From: Tritrichomonas musculus
Lineage: Eukaryota; Parabasalia; Tritrichomonadida; Tritrichomonadidae
DNA: 64,000 nucleotides
Direction: 5' to 3'
Assembly (NCBI GenBank): GCA_039105265.1
Contig: JAPFFF010000049.1
Coordinates: forward strand, 682,001 to 746,000
The notes under the pieces were generated by a model. The model worked only from the letters and a program-made list of their open reading frames with translations, made no database searches and had not been told where the DNA came from. Below are positions 63,493 through 64,000 of the stretch, one piece after another. A program made the translations under genes and the position numbers. How positions within the stretch are numbered: position 1 is the first letter of the stretch; each line of letters opens with the position of its first letter.

Positions 63493-64000
63493 TTAAATGC
63501 AAAACTTTAAACATAAGTGATAATTGTTTACTAATTCATTATATTCTTTATTATAGACTTGTTTGAAGTCAGTGATGATTTCGCCGTTCTCTTTGAGTAT
63601 TTTAATGGCTTCTATTCTTCGAATTGGGTTTGCTTTTCCGGCACAACAACCAATATCTTCATCAAGATGTACTTCGACTTCTGTGACTTTGAGAATTGCT
63701 TTTATGATTTCTTCTAAGCACTCTTTAGGGACAATAATAGAATGCTTAAAGATTAAATTGCTTAAAAGCGCTTTATCCTGATTTAAAAGTATTTGAGCAT
63801 ATGTTTCTAAAATCACACTTTTTGCGTCTGTTTCTTTGATTTCCGGTTCTATTTGAGCATTCACGTCTCTTGTTATCACTATCTCCTCCTTCCCATCTTC
63901 TCGTTTATTTATAATAATATTATTATTTATATTTGAAGTCGATGACGATGCTGCTGTTGGCTCCAATGCTATATTCGCGTTAACACCAGTTGCGTTTGTT
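63493..64000 (-). CDS. conserved 175-aa element protein (element C, 5' end outside window)
   Basis: This is the third full member of the family seen at 3436-3963 and 31606-32133. The N-terminal NANIALEP, the Asn-rich NINNNIIINKREDGKEEIVI, SVILETYAQILLNQDKALLS, the Gly-Cys-Cys block IGCCAGKANPIRRIEA and the tail TDFKQVYNKEYNELVNNYHL are all present. The frame runs on to the right edge of the window, so the start lies outside. It is convergent with the helicase gene. The function is unknown. Confidence 0.7.
   Translation of the reverse strand, partial: TNATGVNANIALEPTAASSSTSNINNNIIINKREDGKEEIVITRDVNAQIEPEIKETDAKSVILETYAQILLNQDKALLSNLIFKHSIIVPKECLEEIIKAILKVTEVEVHLDEDIGCCAGKANPIRRIEAIKILKENGEIITDFKQVYNKEYNELVNNYHLCLKFCI

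Larger units (their letters stand above)
50664..64000. mobile_element. Maverick/Polinton-class element C (right end outside window)
   Basis: The left end, AGTAGTATACGTTAGGCTG, at 50664 matches the termini of A and B. A hairpin, TTAGGCTG (50675-50682) with CCAGACCTAA (50701-50710), follows. Genes in the window are the fibre-like locus, penton-like, PolB, bZIP-like, SF3 helicase and the 175-aa family protein. Base composition is AT-rich. It inserted at the end of the inverted duplication of element D sequence. Fossil, with about one or two breaks visible in this part. Confidence 0.75.

Noticed and set aside
1-64000. Bacteriophage or prophage origin
   Set aside because: There are no ribosome-binding sites. 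The integrase, ATPase, capsid and protein-primed PolB set with TIRs is of the eukaryotic Maverick type, and the surroundings are AT-rich eukaryotic repeats.

Overview
The window is a nest of large, capsid-bearing, protein-primed DNA elements of the Maverick/Polinton class sitting in AT-rich eukaryotic DNA. The genes have no introns. Starts are preceded by T-rich motifs (TATTTTT) and often by TCA-type initiator sequences a few bases from the ATG (for example TTCATTAAATG at 3214). There is no Shine-Dalgarno pattern. Together with the known abundance of Mavericks in trichomonads, this suggests a parabasalid host such as Trichomonas or a relative. That host call is an inference from style, not from a marker gene. 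The viral-type elements are treated here as fossils.

Layout. (A) 1-20848 is a relatively GC-rich element that enters from the left. It carries the tail of a minor capsid-like gene, a small basic protein, a 198-aa conserved protein, the major capsid protein (MCP), a NUMOD4/HNH endonuclease, two further conserved small proteins, a two-ORF fibre-like locus, a penton-like protein, a bZIP-like protein, a second HNH, a tRNA-like structured non-coding stretch, a protein-primed DNA polymerase B and Q-rich proteins. A 1.4-kb DNA transposon with an 11-bp target duplication sits in the 5' part of its polymerase gene. A ends at 20848 inside a decayed coiled-coil gene. (D-left) 22391-22581 is a piece of a divergent MCP. 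(B) 22582-47228 is an almost whole element with 221-bp, nearly identical terminal inverted repeats (TIRs). It carries a 446-aa protein, integrase, packaging ATPase, minor capsid-like protein, MCP, HNH, conserved small proteins, bZIP-like protein, PolB, GIY-YIG protein, penton-like protein and a long fibre-like locus. It is inserted in the MCP gene of element D. (D-right) 47229-48810 holds the other MCP piece and small amphipathic and coiled-coil proteins. 48811-50663 is a patchwork with a B-like fragment (E) and several repeats. (C) 50664-64000 is a third related element that runs off the right edge. It has the fibre locus, penton-like protein, PolB, bZIP-like protein, a superfamily 3 helicase and the shared 175-aa family protein.

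How the genes fit together. PolB and the SF3 helicase would copy the element, the integrase would insert it, and the A32/FtsK-type ATPase would package DNA into a shell of MCP, penton-like and small amphipathic proteins. The very large fibre-like proteins, with membrane segments, coiled coils and interchangeable repeat cassettes, are the best candidates for a surface apparatus. Every element also has a small AT-hook/bZIP-like protein, and most genes have a TATTTTT motif upstream, which hints at element-encoded transcription control. The three visible termini share AGTAGTATA followed at once by a hairpin.
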